From Oleiagrimonas sp035690885 (GTDB lineage Bacteria > Pseudomonadota > Gammaproteobacteria > Xanthomonadales > Rhodanobacteraceae), in NCBI GenBank assembly GCA_035690885.1, contig DASSKC010000040.1, positions 9,592 to 73,591 on the forward strand: a stretch of 64,000 nucleotides of DNA, read 5' to 3'. Numbering within the stretch: the stretch's first letter is position 1; every line of letters starts with the position of its first letter. Positions 1 through 9,300 of this stretch are shown piece after piece. The position numbers were made by a program, and so were the translations under genes. The notes under the pieces are model-generated. The model had not been told where the DNA came from. It did not search any database and was given only the letters and a program-made list of their open reading frames with translations.

Positions 1-139
1 CCGCCAGCAACCGTGGACGGGAATGGTTGGTACCGCAATCGATGAACGCGGCGTGCCCGTTTTCGACGACCAGATAGGCCGCGTCGAAGTTCGGTCGCTG
101 GAAGCCCGTGTCGATGGTGTGGATGCCGTGATCGTTCAT
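1..139 (-). CDS. MBL-fold metallo-hydrolase, N-terminal fragment
   Basis: The first 46 codons of a leftward gene that continues past the left edge. The frame opens at the ATG complementary to 137-139 and reads MNDHGIHTIDTGFQRP, then AAYLVVENGHAAFIDCGTNHS. An IDTG start, a YLVVE strand and an FIDCGTNHS turn are typical of the opening beta strands of metallo-beta-lactamase-fold hydrolases. The HxHxDH zinc motif would lie outside the window, so the metal site cannot be checked. The gene is divergent from the GH92 gene starting at 339, and the 199 bp between them contains the operator-like site at 245-260. The substrate cannot be inferred from this fragment. Confidence 0.6.
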   Translation of the reverse strand, partial: MNDHGIHTIDTGFQRPNFDAAYLVVENGHAAFIDCGTNHSRPRLLA

Positions 140-244
140 GCGGATGCTGTTCGTGCGAGTGAATCCACAGGATAGGGCATCGCTTTGTTGCCGTGAATTC
201 AGGGGCATGACGCGGCGGCCGAAACGCGCTATGGTTCAGGTGTG

Positions 245-260
245 TTTAGATCGATCCAAT
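245..260. promoter_or_regulatory. Putative LacI-type operator A
   Basis: TTTAGATCGATCCAAT is a near-palindrome centred on the CG at 252-253, about 80 bp upstream of the GH92 start at 339. The same CG-centred pattern occurs at 9578-9593, 9680-9695 and 13632-13647. A CG centre with A/T-rich arms is usual for LacI-family operators. The regulator assignment is inference. Confidence 0.5.
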
Positions 261-338
261 ACGTCTTTGCACCCATTGCCCCGCATGCGACATCCCATGG
301 CGGTGCATCACGACACGCACGATGACAGGAGAAGTCCC

Positions 339-2777
339 ATGGTGACCCGCAGACGATTCATGCAAGGCGCGGCGGCATTGGCACTGGTCGGCGGCAGCCA
401 GGCGGTGACGCCGCGCGCACTGGCCAAGGCCATGCAGGGCAGGGAGGGCCCGGCAAACCAGGCCGCTGGCGAATGTTCGCGCCATGTGGATGTGTTCATC
501 GGCACCGGCGGCCATGGCCACACCTTTCCGGGCGCGACGATGCCGTTCGGCATGGTCCAGCTCAGCCCCGACACCAACAACAGCACCTGGGACGACTGTT
601 CGGGCTACCACCAGCGCGACGGTTCGATCATGGGTTTCTCGCACACCCACCTGTCCGGGACCGGCGGGGCCGACATGCTCGACTTTCTGCTGATGCCGGC
701 GCAGGGCCCGGTGCTGCTCGAACCCGGCGAACGCGGACTGCCGCACGAGAACTATCGCTCGCGTTTCGATGCCGTCGACGTCCCCGATCGCATTCCCGAT
801 GGCGTGGTCGGCCATCCAGGCAAGGGCTATCGTTCCACCTACGACACGTCCTCGGAGAAAGCGCAGCCGGGCTATTACCGCGTGCATCTGACCGAGAACG
901 ACATCCTGGCGGAATTGACCGCCACCTTGCGTGCCGGACTGCATCGCTACACGTTCGGCAAACCGGGCAAGGGACACCTGCTGATCGATCTGGTGCATGG
1001 CTTCCATGGTGATCCCGACGAGCCCGCGAACGTGTCCGATGCGTCGCTCGAGCTGATCGGCAACGACACCCTGGTCGGCGGGCGTCGCGTGCACCAGTGG
1101 GCCAACGGCCGCTACATCTATTTCGCGATGAAACTGTCGCGGCCCATTGCCCGCACTGATCTCTACTCCGACGACAAGCGCGTACCCCACGGGACACGCA
1201 AGCTGAAGGGCAAGCACCTCAAGGCTGCCTTGCATATCGATGACGTGTCCAGCGAGCCGTTGCTGGTCAAGGTCGGCATTTCGGCGGTCGACAGCGACGG
1301 TGCCATGCGCAACCTCGAATCGGAGATTTCCGATTGGGATTTCGATGGCGTGCAGCGCGCTGCGGCCGACGCGTGGGAAAAGGAGCTCAGCCGTATCCGC
1401 ATCCGCACGCCGTCCGAGTCGACCAAGCGCATTTTCTATTCGGCGCTGTATCACACGATGTTGGCGCCCACGCTGTTCAGTGACGTCGACAACCGCTACC
1501 GCGGCATGGACCTCAAGGTGCACAAGGTTCCCGCCGGTCATCACAACTACAGCACCTATTCGTTGTGGGATACCTACCGTGCCGAGCACCCGTTGCTGAC
1601 GCTGTACCGGCCCGATATCGTGCCGGACCTGGTGCAGGGGTTGGTGCGCAAGGCATCGGAAAGCCCCGACGGCCCGCCGGTATGGCCGCTGCAGGGTGTC
1701 GAAACCGGCACCATGATCGGCTACCACTCCATTTCCGTCATTGCCGAAGCCCAGGCCAAGGGATTCGACGGCGTCGACTATCAGGCGGCCTGGGCGCCGT
1801 TCCGCGAGCGCGCGCTGGTCAGCGATCGCGAAGGCCTCGGCTGGTATCGCAAGCTCGGTTACGACCCTTCGGACAAGGACGGCGAAGCGGTCAGCAAGAC
1901 CATCGAGTATGCCTACGATTACTGGGCCATGGCCCATCTCGCCGATGCCTTGGGCAAGACAAGTGATGCGACAACCTTGCGCAAGCTGTCGTTGAATTAT
2001 CGCAACGTGTTCGATCGCGAGATCACCTTCATGCGCCCGCGTGACAGCAACGGCAAGTGGATGAGCCCGTTTGATCCGCGCTCGATGGGGCACTCGGACA
2101 AGTGGCGCGATTTCACCGAATCAAACTCGTGGCAGGCCACGTTCGGCGTCCAGCACGACCTCTACGGTTACATGGAAGTGTTTGGCGGCGTGCCGGCGTT
2201 CGAGCGCAAACTGGACGAGCTGTTCACCACCAGTTCCGAGCTTCCGGCCGACGCGCCCCCGGACATCGCCGGGCTGGTGGGTCAGTATTGCCAAGGCAAC
2301 GAACCCAGCCATCACATCGCCTATCTCTATGCCTACACCGGATCACCCTGGAAAACCCAGTCGCGTGTACGCATGCTGCTCAAGAGCATGTACCGCGACG
2401 GCCATGACGGCCTCGCGGGCAACGAAGATTGCGGCCAGATGAGTGCCTGGTACGTAATGGGCGCGCTGGGCCTGTATGCGGTCGATCCGGTCAGCACCCA
2501 CTACGTGTTCGGCAGTCCGTTGCTCGAGCGCGCCGACGTGAACGTCGGCCATGGCCGGACGCTCGGCATTCGTACGCTGCACAACGGTGTGGACAAGCCG
2601 TACATCCAGTCGGTCACCTGGAACGGCAAGCCGTGGCGCAAAAGCTGGATTTCCCACGCCGAACTGGTGCAAGGTGGCGTGCTCGAATTCACCATGGGCA
2701 GTCAGCCCAACAAGCAGTTCGGCAAGGCCGCGCAAGACCGGCCGCCGTCGTTCGGGCGACTGGCCACGGAGGCCTGA
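339..2777 (+). CDS. GH92 alpha-mannosidase family protein (Tat-exported)
   Basis: An 812-residue glycoside hydrolase family 92 protein. Family members are calcium-dependent, inverting exo-alpha-mannosidases. The start at 339 is chosen because AGGAGAAG lies just upstream and the product then begins with a twin-arginine signal (TRRRFMQG plus a hydrophobic stretch to about residue 30), implying Tat export. An in-frame extension upstream to 138 has no such support. The GH92 N-lobe motif (HTFPGATMPFGM, then QLSPD) is at about residues 60-85. The C-terminal lobe has E594 in TESNSWQ, E655 in GNEPSHH and E696-D697 in GNEDCGQMSAWY. All conserved acidic positions are therefore present, though the usual NDD is NED. 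It faces the next GH92 gene tail-to-tail with a 12-bp gap. Linkage specificity cannot be read from sequence alone. Confidence 0.88.
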   Translation: MVTRRRFMQGAAALALVGGSQAVTPRALAKAMQGREGPANQAAGECSRHVDVFIGTGGHGHTFPGATMPFGMVQLSPDTNNSTWDDCSGYHQRDGSIMGFSHTHLSGTGGADMLDFLLMPAQGPVLLEPGERGLPHENYRSRFDAVDVPDRIPDGVVGHPGKGYRSTYDTSSEKAQPGYYRVHLTENDILAELTATLRAGLHRYTFGKPGKGHLLIDLVHGFHGDPDEPANVSDASLELIGNDTLVGGRRVHQWANGRYIYFAMKLSRPIARTDLYSDDKRVPHGTRKLKGKHLKAALHIDDVSSEPLLVKVGISAVDSDGAMRNLESEISDWDFDGVQRAAADAWEKELSRIRIRTPSESTKRIFYSALYHTMLAPTLFSDVDNRYRGMDLKVHKVPAGHHNYSTYSLWDTYRAEHPLLTLYRPDIVPDLVQGLVRKASESPDGPPVWPLQGVETGTMIGYHSISVIAEAQAKGFDGVDYQAAWAPFRERALVSDREGLGWYRKLGYDPSDKDGEAVSKTIEYAYDYWAMAHLADALGKTSDATTLRKLSLNYRNVFDREITFMRPRDSNGKWMSPFDPRSMGHSDKWRDFTESNSWQATFGVQHDLYGYMEVFGGVPAFERKLDELFTTSSELPADAPPDIAGLVGQYCQGNEPSHHIAYLYAYTGSPWKTQSRVRMLLKSMYRDGHDGLAGNEDCGQMSAWYVMGALGLYAVDPVSTHYVFGSPLLERADVNVGHGRTLGIRTLHNGVDKPYIQSVTWNGKPWRKSWISHAELVQGGVLEFTMGSQPNKQFGKAAQDRPPSFGRLATEA

Positions 2778-2789
2778 GAAACTTTCCGA

Positions 2790-5168
2790 TCAGTCGATCC
2801 GGCCCGCTCGGGCCGGTTTCGACATGGACGGTGGCGCGGCACCCGGCGCGCTGCCCCATTGCCTGTTTGGCGTCGGTCCCATGACCAGCACGAGCTTGCC
2901 ACCGTCGGCGATGTCCGAATGGCTGAACCAGGGCTTGTTCCAGGGTTTGCCGTTGAGGGTCGCCGACTGGATGTACTTGTTCGTCGCCGAGTTGTGTTTG
3001 GCCACGATCTCGAACGTGTGGCCGTTGCCCATGTGGATCTTGATGTCGTCGAAGATCGGGCTGCCGAGAATGTAGTACGGACTCGATGGATCGACCGGAT
3101 AAAAGCCCATGGCGCTGAACACGTACCACGACGAGGTCGCGCCCTGGTCGTCCATGCCGGGGTACGCGTAGCCGGATTTGTCGCTGCCATACATCAGTCG
3201 CAGGATCTTGCGCGTCAGCGCCTGGGTCTTCCACGGTTGGCCGGCCCAGTCGTAGTAATAGGGCACTTGCTGGTCGGGCTGGTTGCCTTGCACATACTGA
3301 CCGATCACGCCGGTGCAGTCGCGGCAGATGCCTTGCGGGTGATAGGGCGTGCTGAAGAACGCATCCAGCTTGTCGGCAAATTGCTTGCGCCCGCCGAGCA
3401 GGTTGATCAGCCCCTGCACGTCATGTGGCACCAGCCACAGGTCGGACCAGCCGGAGGCTTCTTTCATCATGAAGTTGTAGTACGGCTCGCGTGGATCGAA
3501 CGGCGATATCCATTGGCCGTCCGCAGTGCGCCCGCGCATGAAGCCGACCGATGGGTCGAACATGTTTTCGTAGTTGTGCGCGCGCTGCATGAACAGGTGG
3601 TAATCGTCTTGCTTGCCCAGCCGCTTGGCGTACAGCGCCAGCGCGTGGTCGTCCCAGCTGAAATTCAAGGTGGTGGCCACGCCGGCCTTGCCGCCGGCGT
3701 AGGGCGGGCTGGGATTGCCTTCGGGGACGATGTCGGAAATCCAGCCGTTTTTCTTGTATTCGGCCAGATAATTGCGCGGGCCGTCCGGGTCCATGGCGTT
3801 CTTGCGCAGGTATTTGTAGGCCGCGGCCCAGTCGAAGTCATAGCCGCGGTTCCAGGCACCCAGATACAAAAACACCGCGTTGTCGCCGTGGAACGAGGTT
3901 TCCATGAAACCCGATTCACGCGCCAGGTCCAGTTCCGAACGCAGCACGTTTTGCGTGACCTTCGGCTCCAGCAGCATCATCAGCACGATCTGGTTGCGGC
4001 CGGTATCCCACAGCGGCACCGGGCCGTAACGGTCGTACGTAGCGGTCACGGTCTGGCCGTCCATGTTGGTGAATGTTTCGCCCTTGTGCGCGAGCACGCG
4101 CGGGCTCGCCAGCGAGTGGAGCAAGGTCGAATAAAACAGCATCCGCTGTTTTTCCGTACCACCGGTCACCTCGATCCGGTTGAGTTTCTTGGCCCAGGCG
4201 GCTCGGGCCTGTTGGTGCACCCGCGCGAAGTCCCAGCCCGGATCCTCGGCCTTCAAGCGACGTTTCGCCTCGGCATAGCTGTGGCCGTGGGCGATCTTCA
4301 TCAGCACCTGCTCGCCCTGCGTGGTGTGGAAGCGCAGATAGGCACCGGCGTAAGGGCCGGAGATTTTTCGTGTGCCGGGTTCGACATCCTTGCTGCCAAG
4401 CAGGGAGCCGGGACCGAAGCCGTCGTGCGAGCGCGGCGGAATCTGACGGAAGGTGCCGAATGCGGTGAAGGGCTTGGAGAACTTCGCGACGAAATAGGTG
4501 TTGCCGGCAATGTCTTCGTGATGCTTGGTGTGGTGATTGGCCTTGCCCCGCACCATGTTGTTGCCGATCACTTCCACGCTGCCGCCACGCTGGCCCAGAT
4601 CCAGCAGGATGTGGGCTTTGTCGGTTTGCGGAAACGTGAAGCGGAACAGGCCGGTCCACGGGGTGACCGACATTTCCGCTCGGGTTTTGAAGGTGGTCAG
4701 GTCAACCGAGTAATAGCCGGGTGACGAAACTTCGGTGGACTTGTCATAGAGCGACACGCTGCGCTGCGGCGGCACGGTCCAGTTGCCGACCACGGGCATG
4801 ACCGTCGGGCCGAAGCGGCCGCCGGTGGTAAAGCCCTTCATGGTCAGGTTGGGATAGTAGTAAAGCGTGGGGACGCCGGCGGGATAGGTGAACACCAGGT
4901 TCGTGTTGATCGGACCGACGTTGGTGGACCCGTGTGGCAGCGCGGCACCGGACGAGGTGAATCCCGCGTAGAGTTTCTCGCCCGGCGGCGGCGCGTTGCC
5001 GATCAGTTTTTGTTGGTCCAGCGGTGCCGTGCCGACCAGGCCGTTGGCGTAGTCGACCGGTTGCTTGTCTGTCGTTGCCGCTGAGCTTTGGGCGTGCAAT
5101 GGCAAAACCATGGCAGGGCCAAGCAAGGCCATGGCGGCGAGAATCCGTATGGGTTTTCGGGTCAACAT
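2790..5168 (-). CDS. Divergent GH92-family protein (Sec-exported)
   Basis: A 792-residue GH92 homologue starting at the ATG complementary to 5166-5168. It has a Sec signal (MLTRKPIRILAAMALL, ending near HAQS). It belongs to a different subgroup from its neighbours. The usual HTFPGA/PFGM N-terminal motif is replaced by an NGLVGTAPLD segment followed by LPHGSTNVGPI. The lobe-2 motif keeps E570 (KEASGW), but the second conserved Glu is Gln (Q630 in GNQPDQQ), and the usual GNDDxGQMSAW reads GMDDQGATSSW (M672, D673, D674). These changes suggest another linkage or aglycone, but the fold assignment is secure from the shared HDVQGLINLLGG, AGQPWKTQ and GFYPVDP segments. It is the last gene of the leftward group, downstream of EEP with a palindrome cluster in the 202-bp gap. 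Confidence 0.82.
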   Translation of the reverse strand: MLTRKPIRILAAMALLGPAMVLPLHAQSSAATTDKQPVDYANGLVGTAPLDQQKLIGNAPPPGEKLYAGFTSSGAALPHGSTNVGPINTNLVFTYPAGVPTLYYYPNLTMKGFTTGGRFGPTVMPVVGNWTVPPQRSVSLYDKSTEVSSPGYYSVDLTTFKTRAEMSVTPWTGLFRFTFPQTDKAHILLDLGQRGGSVEVIGNNMVRGKANHHTKHHEDIAGNTYFVAKFSKPFTAFGTFRQIPPRSHDGFGPGSLLGSKDVEPGTRKISGPYAGAYLRFHTTQGEQVLMKIAHGHSYAEAKRRLKAEDPGWDFARVHQQARAAWAKKLNRIEVTGGTEKQRMLFYSTLLHSLASPRVLAHKGETFTNMDGQTVTATYDRYGPVPLWDTGRNQIVLMMLLEPKVTQNVLRSELDLARESGFMETSFHGDNAVFLYLGAWNRGYDFDWAAAYKYLRKNAMDPDGPRNYLAEYKKNGWISDIVPEGNPSPPYAGGKAGVATTLNFSWDDHALALYAKRLGKQDDYHLFMQRAHNYENMFDPSVGFMRGRTADGQWISPFDPREPYYNFMMKEASGWSDLWLVPHDVQGLINLLGGRKQFADKLDAFFSTPYHPQGICRDCTGVIGQYVQGNQPDQQVPYYYDWAGQPWKTQALTRKILRLMYGSDKSGYAYPGMDDQGATSSWYVFSAMGFYPVDPSSPYYILGSPIFDDIKIHMGNGHTFEIVAKHNSATNKYIQSATLNGKPWNKPWFSHSDIADGGKLVLVMGPTPNRQWGSAPGAAPPSMSKPARAGRID

Positions 5169-5236
5169 GCGCGAGGATTCCTGATGACGATGTATATGGC
5201 TCAGGTGCCCGGAGAAGCCTCTAATGATGCCGGTCA

Positions 5237-5316
5237 CCCCAGCGAAGGCTGGGGTCCAGTGTCTTTCGCACTTGCGTGAGGCATCAAAGACACTGGATTC
5301 CAGCTTTCGCTGGAAT
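5237..5316. repeat. Nested extragenic palindromes (REP-like)
   Basis: Two hairpins, CCCCAGCGAAGGCTGGGG (5237-5254) and ATTCCAGCTTTCGCTGGAAT (5297-5316), are joined by an inverted pair CCAGTGTCTTT (5256-5266) / AAAGACACTGG (5286-5296). The whole 80 bp can therefore fold on itself. It lies in the gap between EEP and the divergent GH92 gene. The same family occurs at 18636-18690 and 32762-32915. Confidence 0.8.
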
Positions 5317-5370
5317 GACGCCGAGGTGAGCAGGGATGTTTCATGCGAACCTCTGAGATGACAGCGAGTT

Positions 5371-6264
5371 TTACTTCGCGGGCTTCGTCCAGCTGAAATC
5401 GGCCATGACCGGGAAATGGTCGGACGGATAGACCTTGCCGTGATGCGTGGTGATGGTGCGCACGTCATCGACTTTCACGCCGCGGTAATAGATGTAGTCG
5501 ATGCGCTTGTGCGCATGACCGGTGAAGTCGTGAAATGTGTGGGCCGGCCCATGGTGTACCGGCGCCTTGACCCAGGCGTCGTGCAGTACCGTGGTCATCA
5601 GCGCATGCGTGGGGCTGTCCGGTCCGCTGTTGAAGTCGCCCGTGACGATGATGGGCAACGAGTCGGGCACCTTGGCAAGGTGCTTGAGGATGACCTTCAC
5701 GCCCTTCTTGCGCAGTTCCACGTCCTTGCTGCGGTAGGGCAGGTGCGTGTCGTAGAAGTAGAAACGCTTGCCGGTCTGCTTGTCCTGGAACTCGGCCCAG
5801 GTCACCATGCGCGGCATCAACTGCCCCCAGCTGACGCTGCCGGGCACGTTGGGTGTCGCCGACAACCAGAAGTTGCCGCGCTGGATGATGCGCAGGCGTC
5901 GGGCGTTGTAGAACACGCCCATGTGCTCGTTGTCGTCGGCTTGCTTGTTGTTGCCGTTGCGGCCCAGGCCGAACCATTTGTAATGCTTCAGATGCTTGAC
6001 CAGGTAATCGCCCTGGCGGGTGAACAGCTCCTGTGTACCGATGATGTCCGGGTGCTGCGTGCGGATGATCCTGACCATCAGGCCGCGACGATTGGGCCAC
6101 ACGTTGATACCGTCATCCGGATTGGGGTAGCGAACATTGAACGTCATCACGCGGATGTCGTGATTGCTTGTGTCCGCGTTCGAGGCAGGCGCAGACATGG
6201 CCGGTGTGGCAAACACCATCGCGCCAAAACACAGGAAGGTCGAGATACGCACGAACAAGGACAT
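5371..6264 (-). CDS. Exported endonuclease/exonuclease/phosphatase (EEP) family protein
   Basis: A 297-residue protein with a Sec signal peptide (about residues 1-25, ending in MSAPA), preceded by GGAGG nine bases from its ATG. All EEP superfamily motifs are present: FNVR (Asn), GTQE (metal-binding Glu), YDTHL (His), GDFNSG (Asp/Asn), RIDYIYY (Asp) and SDHFPV (catalytic His). It should therefore be an active Mg-dependent phosphoesterase in the periplasm or outside the cell. EEP proteins cut nucleic acids, inositol phosphates, sphingomyelin or sugar phosphates, and the sequence does not say which. Sitting between the TonB receptor and a divergent GH92, it is plausibly involved in dephosphorylating or unmasking a phosphorylated glycan, which is inference from context only. 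Confidence 0.85.
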   Translation of the reverse strand: MSLFVRISTFLCFGAMVFATPAMSAPASNADTSNHDIRVMTFNVRYPNPDDGINVWPNRRGLMVRIIRTQHPDIIGTQELFTRQGDYLVKHLKHYKWFGLGRNGNNKQADDNEHMGVFYNARRLRIIQRGNFWLSATPNVPGSVSWGQLMPRMVTWAEFQDKQTGKRFYFYDTHLPYRSKDVELRKKGVKVILKHLAKVPDSLPIIVTGDFNSGPDSPTHALMTTVLHDAWVKAPVHHGPAHTFHDFTGHAHKRIDYIYYRGVKVDDVRTITTHHGKVYPSDHFPVMADFSWTKPAK

Positions 6265-6308
6265 GGAAATGATCCTCCGAAGAAAGCCCCATCAGGTCGA
6301 CAAAAGAA

Positions 6309-6343
6309 AACGCGGGGCCAGGGGGAGAAAGTGACCCCGCGTT
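6309..6343 (-). terminator. Intrinsic terminator after the TonB receptor
   Basis: Read leftward, AACGCGGGG and CCCCGCGTT form a 9-bp stem immediately after the receptor stop, followed by TTTTCTTTTG. This looks like a rho-independent terminator and would separate, or attenuate, expression of EEP and the last GH92 relative to the receptor. Confidence 0.65.
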
Positions 6344-6347
6344 CCGG

Positions 6348-9300
6348 TCAGGGACCGAAGGTAAACGTCAGACCGAGGTAGTACTGGCGGCCGCTGTAGA
6401 CCAGCGAGTTGAGACGCAACGAGGTGTCATCCCCCAGGTGCGATCGCGCCTTGGATTTGGTCAGGTTGATGATCGAAGCGTTCAACGACAGGCTCTTCGT
6501 GAACTTGTAGCTGCCGTTCAAATTGACCTGGTTGTACGGCTCCTGGTACAGCGTGAGTCCGGACACCAGCCCGCCGGTCACCTTGCCGGTCCAGTTGGAC
6601 GTGGCGCGGATCAGCAGGTTGTGGTTCTGGTAGAACAGTGACAGGTTGGCTGCGTGGTTTGCACTGCCGACCAGGTTTGATTGGCCGACCACCTCGCCAT
6701 TGACCAGCACGTCGGTGGTGCTGGTTTTGTTGAGCGTGTAGTTGGCGATGATGCCGAAGCCCATGTCGAAGGTGTGCTGGAAGTAGAGTTCCGCGCCCTT
6801 GGACGTGCCGCTGCGACCGTTGCCGATGGTGCTGAAGTCCTTGACGGTGACCTGCTTGCCGCCGACGTCGACCGTCTGCGTCACCGTGACCGGGACCACG
6901 AAGTTCTTGACCTTCTTGTGGAACAGGCCCAAGCCCAGTACCGAGCCTTTCTGGAAATACCACGCGGCACCGATGTCGAACTGGGTGGACTGGAATTCCT
7001 TCAGGTCCTTGTTGCCGCCGCTGCCGTACCAGCCGGGCAGGCGGGCGCCGAACTGCGCGCGGTCGTGGTAGAAGGCCGGCGTGACGTGGGTCAGGTTGCC
7101 CAGTACCAGGATGTCGCTGTAGTTGGGCCGTGCCATGGCCTTGGAGGCGGCGAAACGCAGCACCACGTCGTGGGGCAGGGAATAGGCGAAATTGAAACTC
7201 GGCAGGATGTTGGTATAGGTCCGGTCGCGATGCCCGGGCTCGAACGTGCGCACGTTCCACAACTCTTCCGGTCGATACTGGAAGTCGCCGGGGACGCATG
7301 GATTGCCTTTGATGTTCACTCCCGACGACGGGCAGTTCAACGGATTGCCGCTGGCGTCGTGGTAGTACTCCTGCTTGAGCGTGGTCACTTCGTTGACGAT
7401 GTACACGTCCTGCTGCGTACGCACGAAACGCACACCCAGGTTTCCGCGTGCGCGACCGATGTGGTAATTGGCCTGGGCGTAGGCGGCCGAGATCTTCTCG
7501 GTCAGGCCGGCAAAATTCGCCGGCTGGTTGACGCGCTGGTCCGGGCCGAACTTCTCGTTGAGGTGGGCGTAATACGCCGCGTAATTGACCGCCGGGAAGA
7601 CGTTGGTGTTGAACGTCTCCGAATCGGTTTCGAGCGAGCCCGGCATCAGGTAGCCCGCCTTCAGGGTGCCGGCCGTCGGCGAGCAATCCTGGAAGCGCAC
7701 GGTGGTGCCCGGGCAGTACCAACGGTTTTCACCGGTACGCTGGCTGGCGTGGGTATCGCGGTATTTGACGCCGAATTGCAGCGTGCTCAGCCAGTCCGAG
7801 CCGATGTACGCCGAAAAATCGAGCTGAAAATAGTTCTGCTGGCTCTTGGTGCGGGTGTAGCCCGAATCGGTCGAGCCCAGGTCGATCTGACCGATGCCCG
7901 ATTGCAGGTTTTTCAGCACCTCGGGCGATACCGAGATCGACGGCTTGCCGCGCAGATTCCACTGCGCCAGGCGGTTGCCGTTTTGCCAGTGCCCGTTGAT
8001 GAACCGACGTGGCTTGACCGACATGCGAAAGTCGATCGACGGCCCGCCGTAGGCCCACGTGTGGCCGACATTGAACGAGCCGCTGAGCACGTCACCGGTC
8101 CACTCGCCCTTGATGTTCATCGATTGCGAGGTGGCCTGCGCGTGGGTGTAGCGACCGGTCAGCCAGGGATATTGCTGCGAGCAGACGTTGATCGGTTCCC
8201 GCGACGCACCCGTCACCGGGTTGGTCAGTGCCGCGCAACCCTGGCCGGGACGCGGCTGCAGGTACTTCGTGCCGGTGACGATGGAGTGGCTGGGGTCGAA
8301 GGTCAGCCCGTTTGGTGCCAGCTGCCTGCCTTGTTGCTCGGCGTACGGCCCGGTGGGCAGACCCCACTCCGGAATTTCCAGCGTGTGTGTGACGTAATCG
8401 TTTTTCAGCTTGAACCAGAAATAGTTGCCGGTCAGCAGGAAATTCTCGGTGGGTTTGAACTGCATCGTCAGCTGGCCACCCTCGCGTACGCGGGTGGTAT
8501 TGGTCTGGCTGAGGCTGAACTGCTGCGGTGACCAGTAGCCCGAATAGCTGTTGCCGGCCTGGTCGGTCACGCCGCCACCGGGCCACAGGTCCACATTGGC
8601 TTCGTTGATGAACGGATTGCCGTGAATGTCGACCGGGGGCTGGGCGCCGTAATCATCGGCCCACCAGTGCCAGCTGGACGCATTGGCGCTGTACTGGGTG
8701 ATGTGGCGCTTCTGGTAGGACGCACCGACCAGGACGCCGAAACGGCTGTCCTTGCTGTGCCAGGAGTACAGGCCCGCGATCTGCGGATCGGCGCCCGTGG
8801 TGGTGTCGCTGGTCGTACCTTGAATGGAAACGAACCCCTTGTTGGCGGGCATTTCCAGCGGGCGCCGTGTATGGATGATCACGGTGCCGCCGATGCCGCC
8901 TTCGTCGAGTTTTGCTTCCTGGCTTTTGTAGAGTTTCACGCTGCTGACCATCTTGGCCGGCAGCAGCAGGTAGTTGAACGAGCGGGTGAGGCCGCTTTCC
9001 GTGTCTGCCGTGGCAATGAAATTGCCATTCAACTCGGTCAACGTGAGGTTCGGTGCCAGACCGCGAACGCTGACGGTTTTGCCTTCGCCGCCGCTGCGGC
9101 TGATGATCACGCCCGGCACATGCACCAGGGCGTCGGCCACGTCCTTGGCCGGAAACTCGCTGATGTTCTGCGCGTTGATAACCTCGACCACGGCATCCGA
9201 GCGGCGCTTTTCCGCCAGCGCGCTGTTGATCGACTGGCGATATCCGGTGACCACGACACCCTCTAGTTGGGTGGACTGGTCCTGACCGGATTGCGTGGAC

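Noticed and set aside
138..338. Upstream extension of the first GH92 gene to an ATG at 138
   Set aside because: The extension has no signal-peptide logic and would cover the operator-like site; the ATG at 339 has AGGAGAAG and starts a Tat signal.
6681..8531. Rightward open frame opposite the TonB receptor
   Set aside because: Antisense shadow; receptor plug and barrel motifs are on the other strand.
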